The translations under genes and the position numbers were made by a program. Shown piece by piece: positions 11,891-22,668 of a stretch of DNA of 64,000 bases (position 1 is its first letter; each line of letters starts with the position of its first letter). The stretch is from Dactylorhiza incarnata. Taxonomy: Eukaryota; Streptophyta; Magnoliopsida; Asparagales; Orchidaceae. The notes below the pieces were generated by a model, which saw only the letters and a program-made list of their open reading frames with translations, made no database searches and was not told where the DNA came from. The stretch lies in contig JAWHQI010000005.1 in the NCBI GenBank assembly GCA_033032865.1, positions 9,386,001 through 9,450,000 on the forward strand, given 5' to 3'.

Positions 11891-12586
11891 AGAGGGGATG
11901 GCCATTGTATTTAGGGTTCACAAATTCCAAACCTTGTAGGGGGTTTGTGTTCCACCTTTTGTATTTTTATGTTTTTATTTTCTCTCTCCTTGTTATCCTT
12001 TGTTTCCTCTCTTTGTTATGTAATTTTTATTTTGGTTTAAATAAAATAAGTTTTTAGTCTTGTTCATCAAGTTCTTCAAGCTTTTCTTTGATTTGTTCTT
12101 CATGTTCTTCCTTTTCATGTTAAGTCCTTGTTTGTCTTTTTAAATTTTTGTTGGGTGTGTGAGTGTATGAGATTAAATTTTAAAAGCTTTCATAATTTAG
12201 TTTTTATGTTTTCATAATTAGTTTTAAGCTTTCATAATTAGGTTATTTGCTTTCATAAATAGATTTTCAGCTTTATTTCCGCTTTCATAAATAGATTTTC
12301 AGCTTTATTTCCGCTTTCATAACTTAGCCTTTTTTGTCTTTTCTATCGCTTTTCTTGGTTTTTGCTAAACGCACACCAAGCCCGCGATTATTATCGTTAT
12401 CATTTATGTTTTCAAATTAATGCAAACTCATCTTTTTAATATCCGATAAAACAATAGTCGTAGCTCGAAGTAACAATACTCGACGGGACCCAGGACTAAA
12501 TACGACCTTGATATGATTTTTATCATATATACTACACGTGATAGGTGCGCTTGCCTCCTACGTCGTTTATTTTCTTATCAAGTTTT

Positions 12587-12603
12587 TGGCGTCGTTGCCG
12601 GGG
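12587..12603 (+). promoter_or_regulatory. LARD primer-binding site (Asp tRNA)
   Basis: TGGCGTCGTTGCCGGGG, one mismatch from the complement of the plant tRNA-Asp(GTC) 3' end, six bases inside the 5' LTR. This site is used by many Tat/Athila elements. Confidence 0.8.
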
Positions 12604-13136
12604 AGTTTCATCGATATTGCGAAAAAAGTATACACTATTGATTTTATCATCTTTAAAAAAATCAAAAAAATTAAAAAACCCAAAAAAAAACCCCCCAAAA
12701 TATATGTTTTCTCTTTTTCTTAAGCTTTAATTTGTAAATATAAAAAAAATTAAAAACCAAAAAAATGATGAAATATTCTTATAAAAAAATCCAAAAAATT
12801 ATTTTTTTTCCTCTCTTTTGTTAAGTATTGATATATAGATATATTATATCCTTTTTATCATCCATTATAAATAAACAAAAAAAATGATGATGAAAAAGTT
12901 AGAAAAAAAAATATTTGTTCTTTTTTTTTTCTTTTTGTTTTTCTATTAAGTTACTTTTATTTTTATTAAGCTTTAATTTGTATATAAATGTACATATAAG
13001 AAAACTCAAAAAAATGATAGGATTTCTATTTGTTTTTCATTAAGTTTTTTTTTAAATGCATATTTGAAAACATATTATTTCAAATTTCAAAATGAAAAAA
13101 ATAATGAAAGACTTTAAAACCAAAATCAAAATGAAT

Positions 13137-14220
13137 TCTAGGAATTTTAAGATAGGACAATAGATCGTTTTCTCGAAGTAGGATTACTCGACAGACCCGA
13201 AAGGGGATTTTTGTCGATATTTTGAAAAGAGGAAACCCCGTTGCTTTTACCTTATTATTTCTACGTTTTCTTCTTTGCTTTTCATCTTAAAGATTTTCTT
13301 TATTAATTTTGTTTTTTTTCATATGTTTTAATATAAATTTGAATATGCGTATTTCAAAAATGATGAAAATACATTTAGAAAACTCCAAAAAAAATATATA
13401 TGGTTTTACTTTATATATATATTTCATCCTTTTTGTGATATAGAAAAAACCAAAACTCATAAATGTTCTTTTTACTTTGTTTTTCTCTTTTTTGTTCTTA
13501 TTATTTTTGTTCCTTTTTTTAGTATCATTATGTATATAAATGTACATATAAGAAAAATCCAAAAAAATTAATATAATTATGTATCTTTCTTTTTGTAAAT
13601 ATCTTTTTCCTTTTTACTTTCTTTCTTTCCTATTTTTTTTTTAGGTTTTATATATGTAAATTATATATGTAAATATTTGGCTAAATTTTGAAAAATCAAA
13701 AAAAAAATGATGATGATGGAAGAACTAAAAAATCCCACAAAAAAAACTAATTAAGTATTTTTGGCTTTCTTATTTTTTCTTTTTTCCTCTTTCCTTTTTC
13801 TTGCTTTTCTTTTTTGTTAAGTATTTATATATATTTTTATCATATTAAAAATCCAAAAAAAAAATGATGATGAAAATATTGAAAAATCAAAAAATATATG
13901 TTTTGTTTTCTTTCTTTGTTTTTTTTCTCTTTCTTAAGTCTTATTACTTATTAAGTTTAATTTTGTATATAAATATGTATAAAAAATGGTATGATTTCTA
14001 TTTTATTTTCATTAAGATTATATATGCATATTTAAACAAAACAAAATAATACTCTAATTAAAATGACAAAATAATGGAAATTTTGAAACATAAATCAAAA
14101 AGAATTTTTGGAATTTTTGAGATAGAATAATAGGTAGTTTTCTCGAAGTAGGATTACTCGACAAACCCGAAAGGGGATTTTTGTCGATATTTTGAAAAGG
14201 GGAAACCCTATTACTTTTAT
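13137..14220 (+). repeat. Duplicated ~960-bp internal unit of the LARD
   Basis: The block with TCGAAGTAGGATTACTCGAC and GATATTTTGAAAAG recurs 963 bp later with few changes, and the T-rich sequence that follows also aligns. It marks an old tandem duplication of the leader region. Confidence 0.7.
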
Positions 14221-14668
14221 CCTTTCATTTCACTTCTTCTTCTTTGCTTTTTATTTTAAAATTTCTCTTTATTTTTCTCCTTTTTATTAAGTATAAAGGT
14301 TTTTATATATATGCATATTTTAACAATGATGAAAATATATTTAGAAAACTTTCCAAAAAAAAATATATATATAGTTTTGCTTTATGTATATATGTTTTAT
14401 TTTTTATTTTGTAACTAAGAAAAATTGGAAAAACAAATAAAAAACTTATATATATATATGCATATGATTTTATCATTTTTATCACCCCCCCCCCCATGTA
14501 CATAAACCTTAATTATTATGTTTTAACATCTTTTGCAGGAAATTATTCCGATTATCCCGTCTCCAAAATAGGGGCGTGTTTTTCCCCCCTGCTTTTCCCC
14601 CCTTGTATTTTCTTTTTCCTCTTTTTCATGCTTTTGTACATATATAGAATTGTTCCTCATACTTACTT

Positions 14669-14688
14669 CAACATTGGGGACAATGTTG
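14669..14688 (+). repeat. CAACATTG-GGGA-CAATGTTG hairpin
   Basis: Perfect 8-bp inverted repeat around GGGA. CATTGNGGACAATG words are common in the 3' part of plant Athila/Tat elements, supporting the family call for the LARD. Confidence 0.55.
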
Positions 14689-15699
14689 ATTTTAAATAAA
14701 ATAGTAAAATTTGTTACAACATAATAAAATTATGCTGCAACATCTTTGTCCCTCCTTTTTTTTGTAAAAACAATTTAATATGTAAATAGGAAATCAAATG
14801 AAAAATCCAAAAAAATCATTAATTAACTTAGAAAAAACACAAAAAAATTTTATATAAATGTTTTATGTTTGTCTTTTATTTGTATATAAAAATCCTTATT
14901 TATAATAATAAATCAAAATCCAAAAAATGATGAAAAGTTTTACTAAAAAAATTTTGTTATAACAAAATTCACATATTTTGTCATAACACCAAAAATTTTT
15001 ATATAAATTTTTATTTTTCTTTCTCTTTCTTTTTCTTTTTTAGTATTAATGTATATATTTTACCAAAATTAAAAATAAAAAAAAATTGATGAAAAAAAAA
15101 TATATTACAAAAAACCAAAAAAATATTTTGTATGTATTTTTGCTTTTCTTAATTTTCTTCTTTCTTTTTGTTACTTTGTTTTTATTAAGTATTTATACAT
15201 GTCTTTTGTTATAAAAAATCAAAAATAATAATATATATATCTTAAAAACTCCAAAAGAATGATGAAAAAACTTATCAAAAAATCCAAAAAAAGAATAAAA
15301 CCCCTACTTTGCTTTTTGTTACTTCTAAGGCTAGGTTAGGTTTATCTTTAAGCGTTTTTCATTATTTTTGATTTACTAAAACCATTTTATTTGTATCATA
15401 GTTTGTAGGTTTAAACTTTTGGAATTTTAGTAGTAAAAAATATTTTGTGATTTTAATTCAATTTGAGAACAAAATTTTTAGCACTACCTCGAGTTAACAC
15501 TAAATAGATTCGCTTTTGTATTAAATTGGCAAACCTTTTTTAGATTCAATTATTCTAACTCGAAACTTGTGAAACTTTAGGAATATTCTAATCTACTAAA
15601 TTTTGCTCTCAAATCCTTTTTTATTATTCTAGTTTTTCTTTTGAAACTCTCACCCCTTTAGCTTGGCATAAAAAAAAGTAAAAGAAGAAGTTTTAAAAG

Positions 15700-15815
15700 A
15701 AATCCTGTGTCAATGGGAATAAAAAGATTCCGTAAACACAGGCACCCAATATTGTTAAAGGAAATCCCGTGTCAATGGGAATAAAAAATAAAATTCCGTA
15801 AACACGGGCATTGGG
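15700..15815 (+). repeat. Two hairpin-forming direct repeats in the LARD
   Basis: AATCCTGTGTCAATGGGAAT...TTCCGTAAACACAGG and a second copy with CCCGTGT...ACACGGG follow each other. In each copy the ends are complementary, and the copies differ by paired changes (CCTGTGT with ACACAGG, CCCGTGT with ACACGGG), as expected if the stem is kept. Confidence 0.65.
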
Positions 15816-16291
15816 TTAAGTTTAAAAAGATTTCAATTATCCCTCGTAAACCAACGCTGTGAATCAAAGCAAAACCACCAAAATGGTGGGGTGAGAGAAT
15901 TAAATCCATCACCCCTAATCCAAGCACTCTTCTTTTTTCCAAGGCTACCTTTTTTCCCCTACCCCTTAGCCAATAAAATTGTAGGCTAGATTTTAATTTA
16001 AAAAGTTTGCGAGAGCATAATTGGTAGGTTTTATTTATTCTTAAAAATTTTCTTTAAAAAGTTAAAGTTTTATATAATTCTACTCTAATTAAAGGCGCTA
16101 AAGACTGCAATATTCGACGCTATTTAACTAACTTTAGAAGTCTCGCTAAAACTTTTTCGCTCTTTTTAAATCATCTTCATAATTTAGGACTTACCTCTTT
16201 AAATCTCCTAAATTTATTTCGATCTCACTTTTGATTAAATAAAATCTTTAGTAATTAGAATTTTTATTAACGTCTTATAGGTATCCCTTAC

Positions 16292-16331
16292 TTTTGCTCT
16301 GGAATAGCAAAAGCTTAAGTATGGGGGTATT
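16292..16331 (+). promoter_or_regulatory. LARD polypurine tract with upstream hairpin
   Basis: TTTTGCTCTGGAATAGCAAAA forms a short stem and is followed by GCTTAAGTATGGGGGTAT directly at the 3' LTR. The same arrangement occurs at 7925-7963, so the hairpin is conserved between related elements. Confidence 0.65.
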
Positions 16332-17781
16332 TGATGAATAGTAAAATATACGTATTTTCTATATAGTTTCTTATATAGTTTTATACAAAATTTGTAATAT
16401 TTCTTGTTAATTATTAAATAAATGACTTGTTTTTACTTATATTTATACATATATATTTATATGTAAAAATGAATTATTTAAGTATATATATTAAATAAAA
16501 ACTATGTAAATGTATATGTAAATATTTATGTAAATATATATATATATATATATATGTAAATGTATATTTTAAGTATTTAAAAATATATGTAAATATAAAT
16601 AAAAACTATAATATATTTATATATATATTAAGTTAATAAAAATAGTTGTTATTATTATTATTATTATTAAGTTATTTTATAATTAAACTTAATATTTATT
16701 AAATCTGTAAATATATATAATATATATATGTTCTTGTGTTTACACATAAGAACGGTTGGCCTAGTGGATAAGTTCTTAATGCTCTCTCTATAGGTGGCAT
16801 GATCGAAACCAGGCCAGCGCGTTTTGCCTGGATTTAACCCGCTGCCCGCTGCCTGCCCGCTGCCTGCCCGCTGTCTGCCCACTGCCCGCCCCTGCTGCCC
16901 GCGCCCGCCAGCTATCCGCAGCCCAGCCCAGCCCAGCTCACTCCTCCAGCGCAACCAGCTGCTCCTCCGGCTCTCCACTTCCAGCAAGTGCTCAAGTCAA
17001 CATTTGCTTCCTCCAGTCAAACTCCAGCTGCCTCCCACCAAGCTTTTCCTTTTTTTGTTATTGGCACCCCACCTTTTGCCTATAAATAAGAGGGGATGGC
17101 CATTGTATTTAGGGTTCACAAATTCCAAACCTTGTAGGGGGTTTGTGTTCCACCTTTTGTATTTTTATGTTTTTATTTTCTCTCTCCTTGTTATCCTTTG
17201 TTTCCTCTCTTTGTTATGTAATTTTTATTTTGGTTTAAATAAAATAAGTTTTTAGTCTTGTTCATCAAGTTCTTCAAGCTTTTCTTTGATTTGTTCTTCA
17301 TGTTCTTCCTTTTCATGTTAAGTCCTTGTTTGTCTTTTTAAATTTTTGTTGGGTGTGTGAGTGTATGAGATTAAATTTTAAAAGCTTTCATAATTTAGTT
17401 TTTATGCTTTCATAATTAGTTTTAAGCTTTCATAATTAGGTTATTTGCTTTCATAAATAGATTTTCAGCTTTATTTCCGCTTTCATAAATAGATTTTCAG
17501 CTTTATTTCCGCTTTCATAACTTAGCCTTTTTTGTCTTTTCTATCGCTTTTCTTGGTTTTTGCTAAACTCACACCAAGCCCGCGATTATTATCGTTATCA
17601 TTTATGTTTTTAATTATTGCAAACACTCACTTATTTTTAATCACCGATAAAACAATAGTCGTAGCTCGAAGTAACAATACTCGACGGGACCCAGGACTAA
17701 ATACGACCTTGATATGATTTTTATCATATATACTACACGCGATAGGTGCGCTTGCCTCCTACGTCGTTTATTTTCTTATCA
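16332..17781 (+). repeat. LARD 3' LTR
   Basis: 1,450 bp, matching 11074-12580 with length differences in the TA repeats and the C-rich segment. It contains the tRNA-like boxes (16757-16810) and TATAAATA at 17081-17088. Confidence 0.92.
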
Positions 17782-18242
17782 TCGACATACTTCTTTCTTC
17801 AAGACTTTACTTATTATCTCAACGATATTGCTTCTTCTAGACGATACAAGATCTTTTAGCCGATGTTGTCTACATGATCCTTTCTTTAGAACTTAATGTG
17901 TTATCTCGACGATATGTCTTCATTCTTCAAGACGATATATCTTCTTCAAGATGATATCGTCGAGACATCTAAACTTAGCTTTTTCAATAATAAACTTTCT
18001 TCAGACGATATCATCGAGACTGTCTCGACGATATGTTTCCTTTCTCAATGATTTATCTGCTGAGTCTTGAGATGATATTTTACTTAGTGAATTTTCATTA
18101 CTTTTATAGTCTTGATACTAGTGATGTAGCTTTGATGCATCTGTCACAACATAAAATTAAACATATCATCAAAACAACTTGGTTTATCTGTACTTGTCTT
18201 CCTTCTTCAAATCTTGAAGCATTGATGGCATAATACCCAACA

Positions 18243-18255
18243 ATCTCCCCCTAAC
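18243..18255 (-). promoter_or_regulatory. SIRE-like polypurine tract at a chimeric junction
   Basis: Minus strand GTTAGGGGGAGAT abuts the start of the SIRE-like LTR. Only this tract remains of that element's internal region; the E3 LTR homology starts at 18252, overlapping it by a few bases. Confidence 0.65.
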
Positions 18256-18414
18256 GAGTGAATCCCGCTGGTAGATTTGAAGCACATGGATCGCCATTTT
18301 TCGTAAATGACTGTCTCGCCCCTCGGGCAGTTCGGGTAGTTCGGGCAGCTTCGTTAAAGGTAAGAAATGCGACAAGCGAGTCCTGCAATTTGAGAAATTA
18401 GGAAAGACAAAAAG

Positions 18415-18785
18415 TGAGCGCGCCCAGAATGCGGAAGTGTTCTGAGCGCGTTCTGAAGCGTTCTGAGCGCACAACGAACACAGGAGCATTCTGGTCATGC
18501 AACGAACACGGAAGAGTTCTGGGCGTGCAACGAACACGAAAGCGTTCTGGGCATGCAACGAACACAGAAGTGTTCTGGGCGTGCTATGAGCGCGGAAGTG
18601 TTCTGGGTATGCAACGAACACGGAAGTGTTCTGGGCGTGCTATAAGCGCGGAGAGTTCTGAGCGTGCAACGAACATGGAAGTGTTCTGGGCGTGCTATGA
18701 GCGCGGAAGAGTTCTGGGAATGCAACGAACACGGAAGTGTTTTGGGCGTGCTATGAGCGCGGAGCGTTCTGAGCAAACGGAGGAA
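18415..18785. repeat. ~28-30-bp tandem repeats in the E3 LTR
   Basis: Units alternate between CGTTCTGGGCATGCAACGAA and TGTTCTGGGCGTGCTATGAG types, each ending in an ACACGGAAG or GCGCGGAAG word. The right LTR has the same array at about 25200-25556. Open frames on both strands here come from the repeat. Confidence 0.85.
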
Positions 18786-18879
18786 TGAGGAGTCGCGCCC
18801 CCAAGAGGGGAAATGGGCCTCGGTCGTACTCGACGAGGAGCGTGACTTCGGCCGAGCCCCCCTGCGAAAGGGGGAGGGG

Positions 18880-19022
18880 GCTTGGCCGCACCCAGATGCG
18901 GAGAGGGGTGCGGCTTGGCCGCACCCCACAATGGGGTGCGGCTTGGCCACACCCCATGTCAGGTGCGGCTTGGCCGCACCCCATTTGGGGTGCGACTTGG
19001 CCGCACCCCATGTGGGGTGCTG
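18880..19022. repeat. ~32-bp palindromic tandem repeats in the E3 LTR
   Basis: About five units of GGTGCGGCTTGGCCGCACCC type, in which GGGTGC/GCACCC flank each unit and can pair. The right LTR keeps about three units (25662-25752), so copy number changed after insertion. Confidence 0.8.
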
Positions 19023-19297
19023 CATGTGCGCTACCGCGTGCGCTACCGCGCGTGCTACCGCGCGCGCTGCCGCATGGTAGCGTTGCGTGGTAGTGCTACC
19101 GCGCGCGGTAGTGTGCGCTGTAGTGCATGTGGTTGCGGGCGTCATAGCTGCGCGCGGTCTTGCATGGGCGGTTGGTTGCGGAGATAGTGAGTTTACCCAC
19201 TTTCCCACTCTTCCCTCAACACCCTAGTGGCTTTTGGGAATAACTACCTCTTTAACTTGCATATAGATAGATGAGAGCCATGTATGAGTGCATACCA

Positions 19298-19313
19298 TAA
19301 GCCCCCCAAACCT
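19298..19313 (-). promoter_or_regulatory. E3 polypurine tract
   Basis: Minus strand GGTTTGGGGGGCTTA directly beside the 3' LTR. Confidence 0.75.
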
Positions 19314-19439
19314 TCGGAGTCCGAATCATTGCGTGGAGGAGTGCAGAGGTTTCGTCTTTGCTTGCGTCGCTCCTGGTTGTTGCTATCCTCACGCAGTACG
19401 CTACTTGATGCCGGAGGTAAGCCATCTTTTTTCTTTTTT

Positions 19440-20017
19440 TGCGAACAATGAAAGAATGGAAGGAGAGGGCGCGCCAGTGGCACGGTTTCTTCGCGCGCAT
19501 GGCCGGCGATGGCCGTGCGGATGGCGGCGGTTTGCGCGCTCAGGGCTTGCGCGGGGGGACCGCTCGCGCACGCGGCCGTGGAATGGCCAGCGCCGGCCAC
19601 GTGGGCGCTAAATGTAGCCCGCGCGGGTATGCGGCCTGAGGCCGGCGTGCGCGCACGATTGCCGACCGACAAGCGGCGGCCCTTGCGCATTCGTCCAGTG
19701 CGTGCATGCGGCTCGTTTGTGCCGTCTCTGTGCACGGCCAGGGGCAGAAAGCCCGCACGAGGGTGCCCCGCGCACGCGGGAGGTCGCCGCATAGCGGGTG
19801 GCGTTCCCCGTGCGCGTAGTCGCCGCGTGTTCGGCGGCGGCCGTGTGGGCGCGCGGCTTGCTGCCTGCGTGTGCGCGGCCGCCGAACGGCGGGCGGCGGC
19901 CCCCGCGTGCGCGCGGCCTGCGTGTGTGTGGGTCGTTGAGCGGACGCTCGGGTTTCTTTGTGCTAGCAGGCCCGGGCTCCTTCGCTATTTTTGACCGAGT
20001 GTTTATATATATATATA
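19440..20017 (+). promoter_or_regulatory. CpG-rich block and TATA ahead of the E3 antisense gene
   Basis: 19480-19960 is unusually rich in CG and GCGC, quite unlike its surroundings, and shows no C-to-T decay by eye. It ends in TTTATATATATATATATG (about 20000-20017), 30-50 bp before the first plus-strand ATGs (20044, 20065). Position and composition suggest the promoter region of the antisense gene. Long frames on both strands here are composition effects. Confidence 0.4.
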
Positions 20018-20064
20018 TGTTTTGACCGTTCCAGGCTTCGAGATGGGGCGGCCAGTCGAGGCCG

Positions 20065-21804
20065 ATGCGTTTACGTTCCACTCTCAATGGAGTGCGGATT
20101 GACATATGGCGCAAGCGGTTTGGGCTGCCTTCTGATGTCGAGGTGAATATTCCGCGGGCGGAGGAGCGCGCTCAGAATCCGCCGACCGGTTTCACGACTC
20201 TTTCTGAGAGCTGTTTGAAATCTGGGTTTTGCCTTCCTCCATATGAGGAGGTTGTTGAGATACTCCGGTTCTGCGGTGTTCCGATTACCCAGTTCACTCC
20301 TGATGGGATGGCGAGAATTATGGAAATGATCGTGCTCTTTCGGGAGCATAGCGCGCGGTTTTCCGTCGAGGTGTTCAAAGATTGGTGTGAGGTCTCTACT
20401 GACTCAGGCGGCCGTATTGAGATACGAAGCAACAAGAGTTTGTTTCACTTCGGGGAGAAGAATGATTACCGCCACGGGAACACTCTCTACGGGTACGTTC
20501 GGAATCATTGGGAGGTGTCGGAGCTATGGAGAGCACTTCCCTGACGTTGCCGCCGGCAGACAGGATGGGAGGATGAGTTCCTTCTTAGCCCTGATTTTCC
20601 TGGTCGAGAAGGGCTGTCGAAGGCCATGTTCTATATTTCCGGTTGCGTGGAGGAGAATTGACTGCTCTCGGTGGGGCTTTCCTGGGAAGCCGAGCGTGCG
20701 ACCGTTGTTCCCTGGATCGTGGGAAGAAGAGGAGGATTGTTTTTAGGAACAGAGCTTCTAGTTCGGACTCTATCCCACCGGTGCCCAGGAGTCATGACCA
20801 TGAGGCCGGCCCGAGCCGCCGCAGGGTGGAGCCGATTCCGTCTGACCCGGAGATTGAGATTTTGGCGTCTCCTATCGTCGACCGGGTCCCGCTGGGAGAC
20901 TTGCCGCCGCCTCTTCCTTTGACGCCGACGAGGCGAGTTTCCTCTTCTCTTCAGGCGATGACTTCTGCGGTAAGTAAAGTTCTTCTTCTCTAGTTTTGGG
21001 TACTTCTTCCCCATCGTTGCTTTTGTATGCTGATTGTTTACCTTTTGTCCGCATGCCGATGTTCTGACCAGTATTGCTCTTACATGGAACGATTGTTACG
21101 TGGGACTCAAGAATGGCTACTTCATTCTTCAGGAGGAGCTGCGTGTGGCGAGGAGTGACTTGTCCGGCTTGCAGAAGAAGAGGGATTACGACCTGGCCCA
21201 TATTGGGCAGTTGGAGGCCGACATCTCCTCTTCCCGATCGAAGGTCGAGAAAATGCGAGCGAAGTATGGTGGCGATAAGGCGCTTGCCCTGGATGCCCTC
21301 CAACAGTTGTCGGAGGCTCAGGGGGAGATGCTCCGCCTAGAGGGGGAGCTGGTCTTTCTGAGGAGCGAGGTGGACCGGTTGTCATCGGTCGAACGCAGCA
21401 TCGAAGAGGCCAAGGCGGCGAGAGTGGCTGAGTACAGAGATTCTTTGGCTTTCGTAGAGGAGCGGTTCCAGATGTCGGAGGAGATTCGCGCCGAGGTTAT
21501 GACGAAGGAGGTCAAGCCGATGTTAGCGGTTGAGTGTGAGGTTGCTTTTCAGAGAGGCATTCAGAAGACTCTCTGTAGATGGAGAGGAAGTTTGGATGTG
21601 GCATTGCGGGTCTTGGAGCCGAGGACCTTTCCGAGGATGATCACTCGGATGCAGTGGAGGATTGACGCTCGTACCTGTTACCTTTCATCTTCCTATTTTT
21701 TGTGTTGCTGTTTGTTATCGTTCTTGCTTGTGTGCAACATTGAGCTGATGTGGTTGTATTCCTTTATCGTATACGTTGTACTATTTTCCTTGTGTTATTT
21801 GTGA
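20065..21804 (+). pseudogene. E3 antisense gene (Transposase_28-like plus coiled coil)
   Basis: 20065-20544 encodes 159 residues with GFTTLSESCLKSGFCLPPYE and ILRFCGVPITQFTPDG, aligning with the antisense proteins of E4 and E5 (GLRIPLP...ILEYYGFVLAQLLPN in E5). This is the 'putative gypsy type transposon' domain as I recognise it. After a 1-nt shift the frame continues (WEDEFLLSPDFPG, about 20560-20660), then a Pro/Ser-rich part (20643-20969) with a strong donor GCG|GTAAGTAAAG at 20970 and a possible acceptor at 21071. 21034-21700 encodes a heptad-rich coiled coil (about residues 35-160 of that frame). Exon phases do not join cleanly, so it is treated as decayed. Function unknown; it lies opposite to gag-pol. 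Confidence 0.6.
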
Positions 21805-22101
21805 CTTTGTCATGCCGGTCATTGTCGAAGTGTTGGTTGAGGGAATGCTTCACGATGGTCTGTGAAGAATGATCGTATTTGGAGATTGTGGCGAGCTTGC
21901 TATTTAGCATTGATACCTGTGTAGTTTGTTGGTTTTTTCCAAAATAACGGATGAGTTTGAGCGAGTCTGAGCTCGCCACCTTTTTCATAGTAGAATATAA
22001 ATTTGCGCGAGTCTGGGCTCGCGACTTTTACATAATAGAAAATTAGTTTGCGCGAGTCTGAGCTCGCGGCTTTTTGTTTCATGATAGAAGTTAAGTTTAT
22101 C
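21805..22101. other. E3 region with GCGCGAGTCTGRGCTCGC repeats
   Basis: Three diverged copies of GAGTCTGAGCTCGCCACTTTTT-like sequence (21960-22080) separated by about 55 bp; no gene seen. It lies between the antisense gene and the 142-bp array. Confidence 0.5.
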
Positions 22102-22668
22102 CGGTGAATAGCAGGCGTATTCAAACCGTGGACGAACGTAAGAGGGGCAGACCCTTACGATGTCGGGACCGAACTGCGGAGGAGAAGGGCGAACCTTCAA
22201 TCGACGGCAGCGCAAAGTCCCCGGGGCAGGGCCCCGAAGTGGCTGGTGAATAGCAGGTGTATTCAAACTGTGGACGAACGTAAGAGGGGCAGACCCTTAC
22301 GACACCGGGACCCAACTGCGGAGGAGAAGGGCGAACCTTCAATCGACGGCAGCGCAAAGTCCCCGGGGCAGGGCCCCGAAGTGGCCGGTGAATATCGGGT
22401 GTATTCAAACAGTGGACGAACATAAGTGGGGCAGGCCCTTACGACGTCGGGGCCCGACTGCGTAGGAGAAGGGCGAACCTTCAATCGACGGCAGCGCGAA
22501 GTCCCCGGGGCAGGGCCCCGAAGTGGCCGGTGAATATCACGTATCTTCAAACTGTGGGCGAACGTAAGAGGGGCAGACCCTTACGACGCCGAGACCCGAC
22601 TGCGGAGGAGATGGGCGAACCTTCAATCGACGGCAGCGCAAAGTCCCCGGGGTAGGGCCCCGAAGTGT
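22102..22668. repeat. 142-bp tandem repeat, four copies (E3)
   Basis: Units begin at about 22102, 22242, 22384 and 22526 with GGTGAATA and include GACGAACGTAAGAGGGGCAG, CTTCAATCGACGGCAGCG and CCCCGGGGCAGGGCCCCGAA. The CCCCGGGGCAGGGCCCC part is strongly self-complementary. The array lies between the sense remnants and the antisense gene, in the element's 3' untranslated region. Confidence 0.9.

Larger units (their letters stand above)
11074..12580 (+). repeat. LARD 5' LTR
   Basis: Contains an AT-rich first 400 bp, a tRNA-like box A/B segment (11494-11557), a C-rich stretch, TATAAATA at 11883-11890, AATAAAATAA at about 12040, and duplicated TTTCAGCTTTATTTCCG words at 12260-12320. Confidence 0.92.
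12604..16317 (+). other. LARD internal region, non-coding
   Basis: Very AT-rich with no open frame resembling a retrotransposon protein. It holds two copies of a leader-like block (about 13137-13262 and 14101-14220, sharing TCGAAGTAGGATTACTCGAC and CGAAAGGGGATTTTTGTCG, about 960 bp apart). The sequence just after the primer site is a weaker third match. An inverted pair CAACATTG/CAATGTTG lies at 14669-14688. A C12-13 run lies near 14487. Confidence 0.75.
11074..17781 (+). mobile_element. Non-coding Tat-type LTR retrotransposon (LARD)
   Basis: 6.7 kb, long LTRs (1,507 and 1,450 bp) starting TGATGAATAG and ending TCTTATCA, TSD TCGAC (11069-11073 and 17782-17786), Asp-tRNA primer site (12587-12603) and polypurine tract (about 16318-16330). 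The 3.7-kb internal part has no gag or pol similarity, only AT-rich short frames. This fits a large retrotransposon derivative that depends on an autonomous Tat-type partner. LTRs are nearly identical apart from a tandem duplication around 11660-11745 in the left copy, so insertion is recent. Confidence 0.92.
9935..18242 (-). mobile_element. SIRE-like copia 3' LTR, split by the LARD
   Basis: The pieces 9935-11073 and 17782-18242 join into one LTR of about 1.6 kb once the LARD is removed. On the minus strand the LTR starts TGTTGGGTATTATGCC at 18242, right after a polypurine tract, as in SIRE-type elements. Minus-strand CTATAAATC near 10060 may be its TATA region. The LTR is full of ACGATAT and CGATATCGTCG words. 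The rest of this copia element (internal region and other LTR) is missing: at 18252 sequence switches to E3. A G18 run lies at 9961-9978. Confidence 0.6.
18252..19297 (-). repeat. E3 3' LTR, truncated
   Basis: Aligns with 25027-25977 and ends GTGCATACCA. The counterpart of 24458-25026 is missing. It is longer than the matching part of the right LTR mainly because its tandem repeats have more copies. Confidence 0.85.

Noticed and set aside
11691..12057. Pro-rich and Leu-rich frames in the LARD LTRs
   Set aside because: They lie across the LTR promoter, recur in the other LTR only because it is a copy, and lack any domain.
18184..19208. Minus-strand frames of up to 237 residues
   Set aside because: Produced by the 28-bp and 32-bp tandem repeats of the E3 LTR; the right LTR gives the same kind of frame (25156-25902).
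19244..20114. Overlapping Arg/Ala-rich frames in both strands
   Set aside because: Composition effect of the CpG-rich block; no consistent frame or family similarity.
22102..22668. CRISPR array
   Set aside because: Direct tandem repeats without unique spacers, in a eukaryotic retrotransposon.
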